Source: VMGX01 sp041658885
GTDB lineage: Bacteria > Patescibacteriota > Minisyncoccia > Phycocordibacterales > 21-14-all-36-13
Reading direction: 5' to 3'
NCBI GenBank assembly: GCA_041658885.1
Contig: JBAZZJ010000017.1
Coordinates: 1 to 5,610, forward strand
Length of the DNA stretch: 5,610 bases
Every line of letters starts with the position of its first letter. Position 1 is the first letter of the stretch. This document shows, piece by piece, positions 5,581-5,610 of this stretch. The notes beneath the pieces are model-generated. The model saw nothing but the letters and a program-made list of their open reading frames with translations. It did not search any database and had not been told where the DNA came from. Both the position numbers and the translations under genes were made by a program.

Positions 5581-5610
5581 ATGGTTGAAGAGATTAAAAA
5601 TAAAATTGAA
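5581..5610 (+). CDS. Start of an unidentified gene (3' partial)
   Basis: Ten codons, M-V-E-E-I-K-N-K-I-E, run to the window edge without a stop. A strong extended -10 element 7 nt upstream supports this ATG as a real, probably leaderless start. The fragment is charged and probably helical, but too short to identify. No terminator separates it from recO. Confidence 0.55.
   Translation, partial: MVEEIKNKIE

Overview
The window looks like part of a small, AT-rich bacterial genome of the Candidate Phyla Radiation (Patescibacteria, probably a Parcubacteria-like lineage). The grounds are family resemblance: a Cys-rich repeat protein of a type I associate with these genomes, a eukaryote-like (type 2) isoleucyl-tRNA synthetase, a short RecO without a zinc finger, no recognisable Shine-Dalgarno sequences, and short GC-rich palindromic pieces embedded in frame in a coding region. 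No lineage can be proven from the sequence alone. All four reading frames are on the + strand and use ordinary stops. No in-frame TGA suggests recoding.

Layout. Positions 1-1209 hold the 3' part of a Cys-rich protein of unknown function. It is open to the left edge, has a triplet-spaced Cys pattern, and ends in a zinc-ribbon-like tail. Positions 1210-1317 are intergenic. This gap contains a hairpin, a near-copy of the last codons of the preceding gene (possibly the remnant of a lost paralogue) and the likely ileS promoter. Positions 1318-4962 are ileS, 1214 codons. Positions 4970-5554 are recO, 7 nt downstream of ileS. A new gene begins at 5581 and runs off the right edge.

The main discovery candidate is in ileS. 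An apparently complete histidine-phosphatase (phosphoglycerate-mutase-like) domain, about 194 residues, is inserted in frame inside the synthetase, between the strand after the editing domain and the conserved DLHRPYID segment. Both catalytic His, both Arg and a candidate acidic residue are present. The synthetase parts on either side also look intact. One chain may therefore charge tRNA-Ile and hydrolyse a phosphate ester.

The same gene carries several extra short insertions encoded by GC-rich or hairpin-forming DNA. Two are 41-nt copies that differ at only two positions, and those two changes compensate each other in a stem. A third hairpin shares a decamer with one of them, and a GC-rich piece lies at the N-terminus. 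There is also a 7-nt tandem repeat. They resemble Rickettsia palindromic elements in behaviour, though not demonstrably in origin.

Expression: promoter-like -10 boxes lie only 7-9 nt before the start codons of ileS, recO and the last gene, and no Shine-Dalgarno is visible. This suggests leaderless or nearly leaderless transcripts. ileS and recO may be co-transcribed, but recO could also have its own start inside the ileS 3' end.
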